A stretch of 64,000 nucleotides of DNA from Imtechella halotolerans (GTDB taxonomy: Bacteria; Bacteroidota; Bacteroidia; Flavobacteriales; Flavobacteriaceae). A model generated the notes under the pieces. It made no database searches. It saw nothing but the letters and a program-made list of their open reading frames with translations, and was not told where the DNA came from. Position 1 is the first letter of the stretch; each line of letters begins with the position of its first letter. The position numbers and the translations under genes were made by a program. The stretch is from the NCBI RefSeq assembly GCF_028743515.2, contig NZ_CP117969.2:2141501-2205500 (forward strand), given 5' to 3'. Positions 53,417-63,809 of the stretch are shown piece after piece.

Positions 53417-54847
53417 TTACTTCTTAATTAATATGCGGTATTGCCAAGGTGAAAAATCCAACATTTTAGTCTCTTCCAAAACTACGCTTTCATTATTCAT
53501 ATAATCTGCATATTTTCCTGAAATCTGCATTGAAAAGGTCGTACTTTCAGCTGAAAGATTAGCTACAAAAAGTACTTCTTCACCATTTTTGGCACGAGCA
53601 AATGCTAATATGCGTTTCGCTTCTGAAGTATTTAAACGTATATAAGAGCCTGCATTCTTTCCTCCATTTAATGCATGATTTTCATTTTTAATTTTTCCCA
53701 ATTTTTCATACAAAGGATACATAGTGCCTTTAGTTGTAGGCATGGTATCCTTTTCAAAAAATTTCAGTCGCTTATTCATGTTATATTCCTGGCCATTGTA
53801 AATTAGCGGCATTCCTGGCATCATATAGGTTAGTGCTGCAAATGTTTCCGCTGCTAATCCCATACGCTCAAACACTGTTCCATTCCATGAATTTTCGTCA
53901 TGATTGGAAGTAAAATTCATAAAAATATCTTCAGCTTGATAACGTTCCATTTTACGTTTCATATAATCATCCCAATCCGAAACATTTTTATGACCTTTCG
54001 CTATTTCGTTCATAATATGATGTACTTCCCAACCATATCCCATATCAAAAACACTTTTTAGCAAAAAATCCTTCTCCGATTCAGCTAGCATAAAAACTGG
54101 TTTTATTGAAGTTAGTTTTGGATACACATATTCCCAAAACGACACCTTTACATTATCAGCTACATCACATCTAAAACCATCAATATTTGTTTCCTTAACC
54201 CAGTAAACCATTTCTTGCGCCATTGCATCGAAAAGGCCCTCATTATCATAGTTTAAATGTGCAACATCTGTCCAACCCCAAGACTCGCCAGTTTCAGGAT
54301 TTAGTGGATCAGTAACTTCACCTTTTTCATTTTTATGGTAATATTCCGGATGCTTAGATATCCATTGATGATCCCAACCAGTGTGATTTGCTACCCAATC
54401 CAACAATACATACATTCCATTTTCATGAGCCGTAGCAACTAATTTCTTAAAATCATCCATTGTCCCATATTCAGGGTGTATAGCCGTATAATCTGTTATA
54501 GAATAATAACTCCCTTTATACTTTTGTTCCTTATTTGGCTCATCAACTTCTTCAATAGAAAGTGCACCGGTTGCCTTACGGTTTTTCAAAGAAATAGGTT
54601 GTACTGGCATAAGCCAAATAATTTTCACTCCTAACTCTTTAAGTCGAGGAATATCTTGTGTGAAAGCATTTAGCGTACCTTCAGGCGAATATTGCCTAAT
54701 ATTAACCTCATAAATTACTGAAGTTTCTAGGACCTGATCTGAGATTGGCTCTAGTTCAGCTACTAAAGGAGTTTCTGTTTTTGTTTCCTGATTCTTACAT
54801 CCCCATAAAGTAGCGATAGATAGTACTATTAACACTATTTTTTTCAT
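53417..54847 (-). CDS. GH13 alpha-amylase lipoprotein
   Basis: A 476-residue lipoprotein with signal 'LSIATLWGC' (Cys at about residue 17). The GH13 barrel has region II 'DGFRCDVADNV' (nucleophile Asp), region III 'FMLAESEKDF' (acid/base Glu) and region IV 'FTSNHDENSW' (third Asp). It cleaves alpha-1,4-glucans at the cell surface. The ATG at 54847 starts the signal peptide; an upstream in-frame ATG (54913) would overlap the GH31 gene. It is the last gene of the maltose operon, 10 bp behind GH31. Confidence 0.93.
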   Translation of the reverse strand: MKKIVLIVLSIATLWGCKNQETKTETPLVAELEPISDQVLETSVIYEVNIRQYSPEGTLNAFTQDIPRLKELGVKIIWLMPVQPISLKNRKATGALSIEEVDEPNKEQKYKGSYYSITDYTAIHPEYGTMDDFKKLVATAHENGMYVLLDWVANHTGWDHQWISKHPEYYHKNEKGEVTDPLNPETGESWGWTDVAHLNYDNEGLFDAMAQEMVYWVKETNIDGFRCDVADNVKVSFWEYVYPKLTSIKPVFMLAESEKDFLLKSVFDMGYGWEVHHIMNEIAKGHKNVSDWDDYMKRKMERYQAEDIFMNFTSNHDENSWNGTVFERMGLAAETFAALTYMMPGMPLIYNGQEYNMNKRLKFFEKDTMPTTKGTMYPLYEKLGKIKNENHALNGGKNAGSYIRLNTSEAKRILAFARAKNGEEVLFVANLSAESTTFSMQISGKYADYMNNESVVLEETKMLDFSPWQYRILIKK

Positions 54848-54857
54848 AATTAGCTTT

Positions 54858-57251
54858 TTAAAGTTTACTGTATAATCGTATTTTAATTTCTTTACCTTTT
54901 TCCAAAACATCAACTAAAATAGATGCTTTACCGCTTTTTTCATCCCAATGAAATTCAGTCCTTTTATTGTTTATCAACACTTTTCTTGGACGCTCATAAA
55001 TATTATGAACCACAACTTCCATCCTTTTAATCTCAGAGTTATATTTTTCACCTGCTATCGACTTAAATTTAAAATTTAGACTACCCTTTTCTTTCTTAAC
55101 GGAATAAAACCATTTTTCATAGACTCCTAACTCATATGCATTGGGAGTAATTCCATCATCGGTATATAGCTGCCCTTTTGATGTAGTCAAGGACGAATGA
55201 TAATAGTAATGAATTTCCATTCCATCTAGGGTATAGTCCTTAGTTGATTGCACGATCTCAGCCTTTGGGATAAAACTACCTGCACGCACATAAGTTGGAA
55301 TGTGCGAGGATGTAACATCAATAAGGTGTTTTGTTCCTCCCTTAAACATTTTGCCTGAATAAAAATCAAACCACCAACTTCCCTTAGGAAAATAAACTTC
55401 TTTAGTTTGTTGATTAGGCTCAGTAATTGGATAAATAAGAAAATTGCTTCCCCATAAATAACCATCGCTTTTAGCTAATAAAGTTCTATTTTCTGGTTCT
55501 TCAAAAAATAAAGGACGCATAAAAGGCAAGCCATACTGCTCGTTATCAAAAGCCAAAGTATACTGATAAGGTATTAATTGATATCTCAACTCAATAGCTT
55601 TTCTAGCTAAATCTTTTGCCCAAGAACTTCTAAATACTGGTTCCGAAGGGACATCCTCCTGCGCATGAGGTCTAAAAACCGGTTGAAAAACTCCATATTG
55701 CAACCATCTCACGTACAGTTCATCATCAAGATTATTCCCTGCAAACCCCCCCAAATCTGAATGCATATAAGCCAATCCTTGCATACCCATTTGCAAGGAA
55801 ATTTCTGTTTGCCCTTTAAGCCCGCCCCAAGAACGATTTACATCTCCACTCCAAGGAATAAGACCGAAACGTTGCGACCCTGCAGCTCCAGAACGCATTA
55901 GAATAAAGGGTCGTTGATTAGGATATTCCGACCTATATCCCTCATAAACCAGTTGAGCCCAAGAATGACCATAAATATTATGAACCTCATCAGCCGAACC
56001 AATAGCGTGATATAAATTAGAAGGATGAACTTCTGGTTCTCCTAAATCCCCCCATACACCTGCAACACCCATTTCTGCTAACCTGCGATAAATTTCCCAA
56101 AACCATTGCCTCCCTTTTGGTTTAAATAGGTCTATTAACCCTGTATTACCAAAATAAAAATCATAGGTAAAGGGATTTCCAATGCTGTCTGTTGCAAGCA
56201 CATTTTCCTCCACTGCCTCTTTCCATTTAGATGAAGTTGTTAATATAAATGGCTCAGTAATTGGAATCGTTTTAACACCAATTTTATCAAAATCAGCTAT
56301 CATCTTCTCAAAATTAGGGAAGCTGTCTCTGTAAACTTCCAAATTCCCCAATGTTCCTTGAATATCCTTTCCAAACCAAAACAAATCTAAAATAACAGCA
56401 TCAACTGGAATTTTGTCCTCACGAAATTTTACTATTGTATTCCTTGTTTCAGCCTCCGAATGGTACCCAAATCGGGAAGCAAAATTTCCAAATGCCCATC
56501 TTGGAGGTAAAGGTTGTCTACCTGTTAATGATGTATAATTAGATAAGAGTTCTTCCCAACCTCCACCAGCAATTACCTGATACGTTTTTCTTCCAGAAAT
56601 GGTTTCATACGTAAGGGTATTATTGTATTTACTATCTAAATCCAAAAACCCAATGGGAGCATTATCAAAATGTAGCATATATTGCCCTGAAGAAATCACA
56701 ATCGGAAGTGTATAATTCATAAGAGTAGAATGGGTTTCATATCCGTAATGGGCTCTATTATACAACTCTAATCGATTACCTCTTCTATTCATACCAAGCA
56801 CTCTAGCTCCTCCTCCATATAAAACCTCATCACTTTGTAATTCAAACTCTATAGTTTCAAGAGTATCATTTTTGAAATACCCCCGTTTTTCTGAAATTAA
56901 AAAATTACCATGATAGTAGTATCTAATTTGAAAAGGTTGTTTCTGAATCCTAATGGAAAGTCCTGTTGATTCATATATCAAGTGTGATTCTGTATCAGAA
57001 ACTTTATAATTAACACCTTTCGGTTGTAATACAACAGCATGAGAATCTGGAAGAAATTCTTCTCCATTTGGAATAAAGGAAGTCTCAACAATATCATAGC
57101 TATAGGGTACTATTCGATAACTTCCATCATTTACTTGAATTTCCAAAAATTGTTTATGATGTTTGAAAGAAAGCATTTGCCTGTTGATGTTTTGAGCTGA
57201 TAAGCTATACAAACAAGCAATAAAAAAATATATGGAATAGGCTAACTTCAT
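54858..57251 (-). CDS. GH31 alpha-glucosidase
   Basis: A 797-residue exported enzyme with a signal peptide ending near residue 19 ('YSLSAQN'). Residues about 30-230 form the N-terminal beta-sandwich. The GH31 barrel follows with the catalytic nucleophile Asp in 'GVWGDLGEPE' and the acid/base Asp in 'PWSGDVNRSW'. C-terminal beta domains begin at about 580. It releases glucose from maltose and malto-oligosaccharides, probably in the periplasm. It is fifth of six genes in the operon, 37 bp behind the SusA-like GH13. Confidence 0.94.
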   Translation of the reverse strand: MKLAYSIYFFIACLYSLSAQNINRQMLSFKHHKQFLEIQVNDGSYRIVPYSYDIVETSFIPNGEEFLPDSHAVVLQPKGVNYKVSDTESHLIYESTGLSIRIQKQPFQIRYYYHGNFLISEKRGYFKNDTLETIEFELQSDEVLYGGGARVLGMNRRGNRLELYNRAHYGYETHSTLMNYTLPIVISSGQYMLHFDNAPIGFLDLDSKYNNTLTYETISGRKTYQVIAGGGWEELLSNYTSLTGRQPLPPRWAFGNFASRFGYHSEAETRNTIVKFREDKIPVDAVILDLFWFGKDIQGTLGNLEVYRDSFPNFEKMIADFDKIGVKTIPITEPFILTTSSKWKEAVEENVLATDSIGNPFTYDFYFGNTGLIDLFKPKGRQWFWEIYRRLAEMGVAGVWGDLGEPEVHPSNLYHAIGSADEVHNIYGHSWAQLVYEGYRSEYPNQRPFILMRSGAAGSQRFGLIPWSGDVNRSWGGLKGQTEISLQMGMQGLAYMHSDLGGFAGNNLDDELYVRWLQYGVFQPVFRPHAQEDVPSEPVFRSSWAKDLARKAIELRYQLIPYQYTLAFDNEQYGLPFMRPLFFEEPENRTLLAKSDGYLWGSNFLIYPITEPNQQTKEVYFPKGSWWFDFYSGKMFKGGTKHLIDVTSSHIPTYVRAGSFIPKAEIVQSTKDYTLDGMEIHYYYHSSLTTSKGQLYTDDGITPNAYELGVYEKWFYSVKKEKGSLNFKFKSIAGEKYNSEIKRMEVVVHNIYERPRKVLINNKRTEFHWDEKSGKASILVDVLEKGKEIKIRLYSKL

Positions 57252-57288
57252 TATTCTTCCTATTTTATTTATTTTAATTACATGTTCC

Positions 57289-59142
57289 TTAGTTATTTTC
57301 TATCTCAATTATCATTGGGGTTTTACCTGGAATTGAAAACAATTTAGTAAGATCTACAGTTGTATCAGAGAAGATCTCATATCCTCTTGTTGCAGTCCCC
57401 AGACGTTGAGAAAAACGATCCAAAGAAAAGGTTTGAACCTCTTTATTGTTATTGATTACAATCATTACCGTTTTTTCATCAGTATACCTAAAATATACAT
57501 AGACATTGGCCTGCGGAACATAATGTGTTGTTTTTCCAAAATGAATTACTTCCGAACGCTTTCTCCAATTGAGTAACTTTTTCGTAAAATCAAAATATGA
57601 TTTGATATTTTCATTTCTTCCAGCTTCAACAAAAGCATTTTGCTCATCGCTTGGCCATCCACCAGGAAAATCTCTACGAATATCTCCATCACCTAGGGTC
57701 TTATTACCCTGCATCCCAATTTCATCACCATAATAGATCTGTGGAATACCTCTAATTGTTGCAATCAAAGTCATCGCGAGTTTATATTTGTTTACATCTC
57801 CATCAAAAATGGTGTACAATCGCTGTGTATCATGATTAGAGGCAAAAACCAACATATTATTAATGTCAGGATATAAAAAATCATTCGTAAAGTTCTCATA
57901 AACCCGTATCATACCTTTGTCCCACCCTTGGTCGTCCTCATCAAAAGCTTGTAATATGGCATCATGAAGAGTAAAATCCATTACCGAAGGGAGATATGAG
58001 TTATATCCCTCAATTGCACTTATCTTACTATCCTTTTGCCAATAAGATATCTGAGCCTGGTCATGCATCCATACTTCTCCAACAATATTAAAATTAGGAT
58101 ATTCCTCCATAATTCGTTTTGTCCATTGAGCAATCCCATATTTATCATTATACGAATAGGTATCTACTCTCAACCCATCAAGTCCTGCAAATTCAATCCA
58201 CCAAATGGCATTTTGAACCATATAATTAACTACCATTGGATTTTTCTGATTCATATCGGGCATCGTTGTATCAAACCAACCATCCATACAAGCAATAGCA
58301 TCTATTGTTGCAGCGTTTACATCAAACTGTGTTGTCATTCTGTAATTACTTCTTTTAAATCCTGTTTCATTATTTGCCCAATAATGAATCCAATCCTTTG
58401 AAGGTAAATCCCTAATAAGCCAATGTTTAGAGCCCCAATGATTAGTAACATAATCCATTATTAGCTTCATATTGCGATTATGAAGTTCATTTGCAAGACG
58501 TTTGTAGTCTTCATTCGTCCCAAACCTGGGATCTATTTTGTAATAGTTACTTTGAGCGTACCCATGATAAGAATAAACAGGTTCATTATCTTCCAATAAA
58601 GGTGTGCTCCATATAGCAGTCACTCCTAATTCCTCCAAATAATCCAAATGTTTAATAATCCCATCTAAATCTCCTCCATGACGGCCTCCATGTAAATCTC
58701 TATTAGCTTTCTCAGCTGTATCTTTTGTGTTATCATTTTCTACATTTCCATTGGCAAAACGATCAGGCATAAGCAAATAAACAACATCTGAACTATCAAA
58801 ACCTTTACGTAAAGCAGATTCAGAAAGACGCTGTTTTAACTCATAGCTGTAGGTTGCAACCTTTTTTTTGCCTTTATTTAGATTGAAATCATACATTCCA
58901 GCTGTAAGACCTTCAGTATCAATAGTTACAAATAGGTAATTAGGATTTTCCGTTCTAGTTACTTCAACAATATTGACTCCAGACATTTCTGGTTGATATT
59001 GAGAAATATTTTTCCCATATATTAACAATTGAAGTTTGGATTCCTTCATGTCTTCCCACCAAAAAGGGGGTTCTACTCTCTCAATCTGTGCATGGAGTAA
59101 TCCAGTAATAAATAGCACAGCAACATAAAATGTATTTTTCAT
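57289..59142 (-). CDS. GH13 neopullulanase/cyclomaltodextrinase-like enzyme (SusA type)
   Basis: A 617-residue exported GH13 enzyme. The signal peptide covers about residues 1-18 ('FITGLLHAQ'). An N-terminal immunoglobulin-like domain (about 20-115, 'VEPPFWWEDMKESKLQLLIYG', split) is typical of cyclomaltodextrinases and SusA. Catalytic sites are 'DGLRVDTYSYN', 'NIVGEVWMHD' and 'ASNHDTQRL'. It probably cuts malto-oligosaccharides or pullulan in the periplasm. It lies 25 bp behind the GH65 gene. Confidence 0.93.
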   Translation of the reverse strand: MKNTFYVAVLFITGLLHAQIERVEPPFWWEDMKESKLQLLIYGKNISQYQPEMSGVNIVEVTRTENPNYLFVTIDTEGLTAGMYDFNLNKGKKKVATYSYELKQRLSESALRKGFDSSDVVYLLMPDRFANGNVENDNTKDTAEKANRDLHGGRHGGDLDGIIKHLDYLEELGVTAIWSTPLLEDNEPVYSYHGYAQSNYYKIDPRFGTNEDYKRLANELHNRNMKLIMDYVTNHWGSKHWLIRDLPSKDWIHYWANNETGFKRSNYRMTTQFDVNAATIDAIACMDGWFDTTMPDMNQKNPMVVNYMVQNAIWWIEFAGLDGLRVDTYSYNDKYGIAQWTKRIMEEYPNFNIVGEVWMHDQAQISYWQKDSKISAIEGYNSYLPSVMDFTLHDAILQAFDEDDQGWDKGMIRVYENFTNDFLYPDINNMLVFASNHDTQRLYTIFDGDVNKYKLAMTLIATIRGIPQIYYGDEIGMQGNKTLGDGDIRRDFPGGWPSDEQNAFVEAGRNENIKSYFDFTKKLLNWRKRSEVIHFGKTTHYVPQANVYVYFRYTDEKTVMIVINNNKEVQTFSLDRFSQRLGTATRGYEIFSDTTVDLTKLFSIPGKTPMIIEIENN

Positions 59143-59167
59143 CTCTATTTCCTAACATTTTAAATAA

Positions 59168-61474
59168 TTAACACTCAAGCTCCTTATTGGGATGTAAAGT
59201 AATTTCCTCCCCATTAAGAATTACATTTATTGGCATGTTACCTTCTAACAAGAGCTTTACTTTTCCATGTTTTACGGTAAGCTTAACAATTACTCCTCTA
59301 AAATTTACCTTAAATGAATATGCCTCCCATTGCATAGGTATTCGAGGCTCAAAGGACATCTTATCCTCTTTGATTCGCATACCTCCAAAGCCTTCAACTA
59401 TACTCATCCAAGTGCCAGCCATGGAGGTTATATGAAGTCCTTCATGCACTTCCTTATTATAATCATCTAGATCAAGACGAGAAGTGCGCAAATAGAATGT
59501 GTAAGCCTGTTCCATACGACCCAGAATTGCCGCCTGAATACTATGCACACATGGAGAAAGAGAACTTTCATGAACAGTAAATGGTTCATAAAAGTCAAAA
59601 TGGCGTTCAAGTAGATCTTTGGAAAAATGATCTTCAAAAAAATAGAACCCTTGCAAAACATCGGCCTGTTTTATATATGGAGAACGTAAAATACGATCCC
59701 ATGACCATTTTTGATTTATTGGACGTTGTTCCTTTGGTAAATCACTTACCGTTATTTGTGGTTTATCAAGAAAACCATCTTGTTGAAGAAAAATACCATG
59801 TTTCTCTGAATACGGGAAATACATATTCTCTGCTACTTTTATCCATTGCTGAATTTCATTTTCCGTTAATTTAGTCACCCCCATTATACGGCTATAATCT
59901 TCTGGAAATCCAGTTTTCACTTTCTCAATATGTTCAATTGCAAACTGTATACACCATTGTGCTATATAATTCGTATACCAATTATTATTTACATTATTCT
60001 CATACTCATTAGGCCCAGTAACACCGAGAATTACATATTTATTTTGAAAGGTAGAAAAAGACGCCCGTTGGTGCCAGAAACGTGCAATCCCTATCATCAC
60101 CTCTAGCCCCATTTCTGGTATATAACTATAGTCACCTGTGTACCGTAAATAATTAAATATTGCGAAGGAAATGGCTCCATTACGATGGATCTCCTCAAAA
60201 GTTATTTCCCATTCATTATGACATTCTTCACCATTCATAGTCACCATAGGATATAAGGCTGCACCATTTGTAAAACCGAGCTTCTCTGCATTTTCTATAG
60301 CCTTCTCCAAATGATTATAACGATATTTTAATAAACTCCTCGCTACTTTTTCATCCTTGGTTGCCATATAAAACGGAATACAATACGCTTCGGTATCCCA
60401 GTAGGTACTCCCTCCGTACTTTTCTCCAGTAAACCCTTTTGGTCCAATATTAAGTCTATCATCTTTCCCAAGATAAGTTTGATTCAATTGAAAAATATTA
60501 AATCTAATACCTTGCTGCGCCTTTACATCTCCTTCTATAGTAATATCGGCCATCTGCCAAATAGCATCCCAAGCCTCTCTTTGTTGAGCCAGTAATTTAT
60601 CAAAACCGGCTTCTAAGGCTATGGAAACTACTTTCTCTGCTGCTTCACGTAGCGTTGTTCTATCATGATTCAATGAGGTCACATAACCACCATATTTAAA
60701 CAAAGTAAAAGTACTATTGACTGCAACTAGGTGTGTATAACTGTGGGCGATGTAATCAACTTTTGAATGTATTGTTTTATCAATATTAATAGGAATACTA
60801 TCGATGGCTAACTCATTATGCATATAGGTACAAGCCTCAAATCTAGTTTTAAGAGTTCGAGCAGTAACACTTGTACACAATTCATCATCAAGAATCTCTA
60901 TTGGTTCCCAAAATTTCTCCTCCCAATTGGTATCTTCATTTTCAATACCTGCATCTATATATGGTATGAAGGTTATTTTTGCTTCCCGATTAAGTGGGGT
61001 AACACTATAACGTATGGCCCCTAATTCATCAATCTGTAAACTCAGAAATCGAATTGACTCCACCTTAACCCTTGTTTCATCAATCATAACAGCTTCAAAA
61101 GAGCGCTTATACCACCCTTCCTTCATATTAAGTTCTCGTCTGTAATTTTCAATGCTTTTACAAGTCGCTAAATCTAGAATCTCATTATTAATCTCAACAT
61201 GGATTCCTATCCAATTTGGAGCGTTCAATACTTTTGCAAAATACTCGGGATAACCGTTTTTCCACCAACCAACTCTGGTCTTATCAGGATAATAAATACC
61301 TGCAATATAACTTCCTTGAAATGTTTCTCCTGTATAATTCTCTTCAAAATTAGCACGTTGGCCCATAGCTCCATTCCCGAGACTAAAAAGACTCTCAGAC
61401 GACCGTACTCTTTCGGCCTCAAATCCTTCCTCAATGATAGACCATTGGTTAGGTATAATATAATTCTGATTCAT
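59168..61474 (-). CDS. GH65 maltose phosphorylase
   Basis: A 768-residue cytoplasmic GH65 phosphorylase with no signal peptide. The N-terminal super-sandwich runs to about residue 270, and the (alpha/alpha)6 barrel holds the catalytic acid Glu in 'ECHNEWEITFEEIHRNGAI', with 'YWDTEAYCIPFYMAT' and the phosphate-binding 'HESSLSPCVHS' region. It splits maltose (or a related disaccharide) with phosphate into glucose and beta-glucose 1-phosphate. The beta-phosphoglucomutase gene sits 4 bp upstream, the standard pairing that supports beta-anomer formation. Confidence 0.93.
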   Translation of the reverse strand: MNQNYIIPNQWSIIEEGFEAERVRSSESLFSLGNGAMGQRANFEENYTGETFQGSYIAGIYYPDKTRVGWWKNGYPEYFAKVLNAPNWIGIHVEINNEILDLATCKSIENYRRELNMKEGWYKRSFEAVMIDETRVKVESIRFLSLQIDELGAIRYSVTPLNREAKITFIPYIDAGIENEDTNWEEKFWEPIEILDDELCTSVTARTLKTRFEACTYMHNELAIDSIPINIDKTIHSKVDYIAHSYTHLVAVNSTFTLFKYGGYVTSLNHDRTTLREAAEKVVSIALEAGFDKLLAQQREAWDAIWQMADITIEGDVKAQQGIRFNIFQLNQTYLGKDDRLNIGPKGFTGEKYGGSTYWDTEAYCIPFYMATKDEKVARSLLKYRYNHLEKAIENAEKLGFTNGAALYPMVTMNGEECHNEWEITFEEIHRNGAISFAIFNYLRYTGDYSYIPEMGLEVMIGIARFWHQRASFSTFQNKYVILGVTGPNEYENNVNNNWYTNYIAQWCIQFAIEHIEKVKTGFPEDYSRIMGVTKLTENEIQQWIKVAENMYFPYSEKHGIFLQQDGFLDKPQITVSDLPKEQRPINQKWSWDRILRSPYIKQADVLQGFYFFEDHFSKDLLERHFDFYEPFTVHESSLSPCVHSIQAAILGRMEQAYTFYLRTSRLDLDDYNKEVHEGLHITSMAGTWMSIVEGFGGMRIKEDKMSFEPRIPMQWEAYSFKVNFRGVIVKLTVKHGKVKLLLEGNMPINVILNGEEITLHPNKELEC

Positions 61475-61478
61475 GTTG

Positions 61479-62129
61479 TTAGGTTGTAAGTTGTTCTAAA
61501 AATGTTAATTCAATTGATTCAAATGATTGAAATACATACTTTGCATGTTCAAGATTATCTGAGTTTCCCAATCCCACGGAGATCATTCCTGCTGTATTAG
61601 CGGCTTCAATTCCTGCTTCAGCATCTTCAAAAACAACGCATTGAGAATTTATAACACCCAACTGTTGAGCAGCAACTATAAATACTTCTGGATCAGGTTT
61701 TGCTTTGATAACTCTATTACCATCCACAATTACATTGAAAAAAGAGGATAAACCAACCTTCTCCAATATAAGAGGCGCGTTCTTACTAGCAGAACCTAAT
61801 GCGATACCATACCCCTTTGATTTAAGTTTATTTAAAATATTAAACACTCCAGGTAGAATATCAGAAGCAGTCATTTGAACTACCTGTCTTAAATAGTCTT
61901 CATTCTTTTCAAACATAAGTTGCTGAAAAGTATCTTGAGAAACTTCCTTCTGAGCCCAATCCAGAATTCGATTAAGTGATTCTATTCTGCTTACCCCTTT
62001 CAATTTCTCATTATGTTGAATGGTGAGTTCAAATCCGAGTTGTTCAGCTGTCTTCCTCCATGAATTATAATGGAAATGAGCCGTATCAACTATTACTCCA
62101 TCCAAATCGAAAATAAATCCTTTCTTCAT
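61479..62129 (-). CDS. pgmB: Beta-phosphoglucomutase
   Basis: A 216-residue HAD-superfamily mutase. The nucleophile motif is 'FDLDGVIVDTAHFHY', the cap region contains 'LKGVSRIESLNRIL', and later motifs are 'LGSASKNAPLILEKVGL', 'KAKPDPEVF' and 'VFEDAEAGIEAA'. It converts beta-glucose 1-phosphate to glucose 6-phosphate. The start is the ATG at 62129 after an AAAGGATTG ribosome-binding motif; the codon before it is TTG. It is placed between the transporter and GH65. Confidence 0.95.
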   Translation of the reverse strand: MKKGFIFDLDGVIVDTAHFHYNSWRKTAEQLGFELTIQHNEKLKGVSRIESLNRILDWAQKEVSQDTFQQLMFEKNEDYLRQVVQMTASDILPGVFNILNKLKSKGYGIALGSASKNAPLILEKVGLSSFFNVIVDGNRVIKAKPDPEVFIVAAQQLGVINSQCVVFEDAEAGIEAANTAGMISVGLGNSDNLEHAKYVFQSFESIELTFLEQLTT

Positions 62130-62155
62130 CAATCCTTTTTTTATTTAAAGCATTC

Positions 62156-63535
62156 TTATTCTATGTCTACCGTGTAGGCTATTGCTTTTTTATTTGTAAT
62201 TAATAGATTAGCTATTCCTGCTATTATAAGACTTATACCGGCTACAACCATTGCGTAAATTGCTTGCTCTCCAAGGAGTTTATAAACAAAATTAACACCT
62301 CCTAAAGCCGCAATTATTTGAGGTAAAACAATAAACATATTAAAGAGTCCCATGTATACTCCCATACGATTGGGATCTATAGAGCTTGACAACATTGCAT
62401 ATGGCATAGAAAGAATACTTCCCCAAGCAATTCCAACTAGTACAAAACAAAATAATAACCAGGAAGGATTGGGTATAAAATACATTCCTATAAATCCTAT
62501 CCCTCCGAATAGCAGTGATATCATGTGTGTAAATTTGCGATTTAGACGTTTACGTGAGGCGTAAAAAGTTAGTACCAGTGCAAATGCCATTGAAGAAAGA
62601 CCATAAACCCCCATAGCCGATCCAACCTTATCAGCGGCATCTTGATATTTCTTGTTGACCTCAAAAAATACTGCACTCTGAGCAGCATCTGTCATATCAT
62701 AGGCTGATTCAACTGGCGCAGGGGCTTGGTAAATATGTTCTGTTAGAGCAGGCATTGCTAAACTCCACATAGTAAAGAAAGCAAACCAACTAAAAAACTG
62801 AATAACGCCTAATTTCTTCATTGTGGAAGGCATATTACCCATATTCTCCATAATATCTTTGAAGAAATTACCCTTAGACTCTTTCTGCATTTTTCGAAAT
62901 GCCTCCATATTTTCTGGAGGGTATTCCTCTGTCGTGAAAACCGTATAAAGAATACTTACCAAAAACACGAAAGCTCCAATAGCAAAGGCTACTTTAACAG
63001 ACAATGGCACGATACCCGGACCTGCCTCATTACTCACCCCTAACTGGTTAATAATCCATGGTAAATTACTTGCCACCCATGTACCTATACCTATAATTAA
63101 TGTTTGAACCACAAATCCATATGATCGCTGTGATTCATGCAATTTATCAGCTACTAAGGCTCTAAAAGGTTCCATACTTATATTGATGGAAGCATCAAGA
63201 ATCCATAAAAATCCCGCGGCAATCCATAAAGCAGGAGAATGTGGCACAAAAAACAATGCTAGCGAACTTAAAATTGCTCCAATTAAAAAATATGGACGTC
63301 TACGCCCCCACCTTGAATGCCAGGTTTTATCACTTAAATACCCAATAATTGGTTGAACAATTAACCCAGTAAGTGGGGCAGCAATCCATAAAAGTGGGAT
63401 TGCATCTTTATCCGCACCTAGAGTTTGGAAAATTCTAGACATAAATCCGCCTTGCAACGCAAAACCGAATTGTATACCTAGAAAACCGAAACTCATATTC
63501 CAAATTTCCCAGAAACTTAAGAGACGCTTTTTCAT
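62156..63535 (-). CDS. Maltose transporter of the MFS (MalT/SLC45-like)
   Basis: A 459-residue MFS symporter with twelve helices. Signature 'LSDKTWHSRWGRRRPYFLIGAI' (about residues 67-88, split here) is typical of SLC45/GPH-like disaccharide carriers, and 'QGGFMSRIFQTLGAD' follows helix 1. A longer loop after helix 8 (about 275-305) is polar. It would bring maltose across the inner membrane for the cytoplasmic GH65 enzyme. It is the first gene of the operon, with a 260-nt untranslated region if the promoter at 63802 is used. Confidence 0.92.
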   Translation of the reverse strand: MKKRLLSFWEIWNMSFGFLGIQFGFALQGGFMSRIFQTLGADKDAIPLLWIAAPLTGLIVQPIIGYLSDKTWHSRWGRRRPYFLIGAILSSLALFFVPHSPALWIAAGFLWILDASINISMEPFRALVADKLHESQRSYGFVVQTLIIGIGTWVASNLPWIINQLGVSNEAGPGIVPLSVKVAFAIGAFVFLVSILYTVFTTEEYPPENMEAFRKMQKESKGNFFKDIMENMGNMPSTMKKLGVIQFFSWFAFFTMWSLAMPALTEHIYQAPAPVESAYDMTDAAQSAVFFEVNKKYQDAADKVGSAMGVYGLSSMAFALVLTFYASRKRLNRKFTHMISLLFGGIGFIGMYFIPNPSWLLFCFVLVGIAWGSILSMPYAMLSSSIDPNRMGVYMGLFNMFIVLPQIIAALGGVNFVYKLLGEQAIYAMVVAGISLIIAGIANLLITNKKAIAYTVDIE

Positions 63536-63594
63536 CTATTTACATTTTTTAAAATTAATGTGTTTAGATAAGTAGACTGTTGTCTCTATCGGTC

Positions 63595-63753
63595 GACAAA
63601 ATTGTCTTGGATACTAAAACGCTCATCAGTAAGCAGCATTCCTTAAAATGCTATATCTGATTTAGTAAAAAACATCTCCGAAAAGCTATTATGAATAGCA
63701 ATAGAAAAGCGCTTCGAAGTAGTGTAATACTGCGATAAGCGTCATAACTTATC
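63595..63753. promoter_or_regulatory. Dyad-rich leader of the maltose operon
   Basis: The 297-bp gap 63536-63832 contains no gene but four inverted repeats: GACAA-AA-TTGTC (63595-63606), GCTATT-ATG-AATAGC (63685-63699), the overlapping palindromes AAGCGCTT/CTTCGAAG (63707-63719), and GATAAG-N8-CTTATC (63734-63753). AAGCGCTT has the CG-centred form usual for LacI-family operators, and a LacI gene ends just upstream. Confidence 0.5.
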
Positions 63754-63801
63754 AAATCTTATACTTAAGGTGAGAAGTGAAAATACAAGAATTTGATTGA
63801 G

Positions 63802-63809
63802 CAAATATA
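63802..63809 (-). promoter_or_regulatory. Predicted -7 promoter element of the maltose operon
   Basis: TATATTTG on the minus strand, 24 bp after the stop of the LacI gene. It would give the operon a long leader containing the dyads described above. No -33 TTG is seen. Confidence 0.45.
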
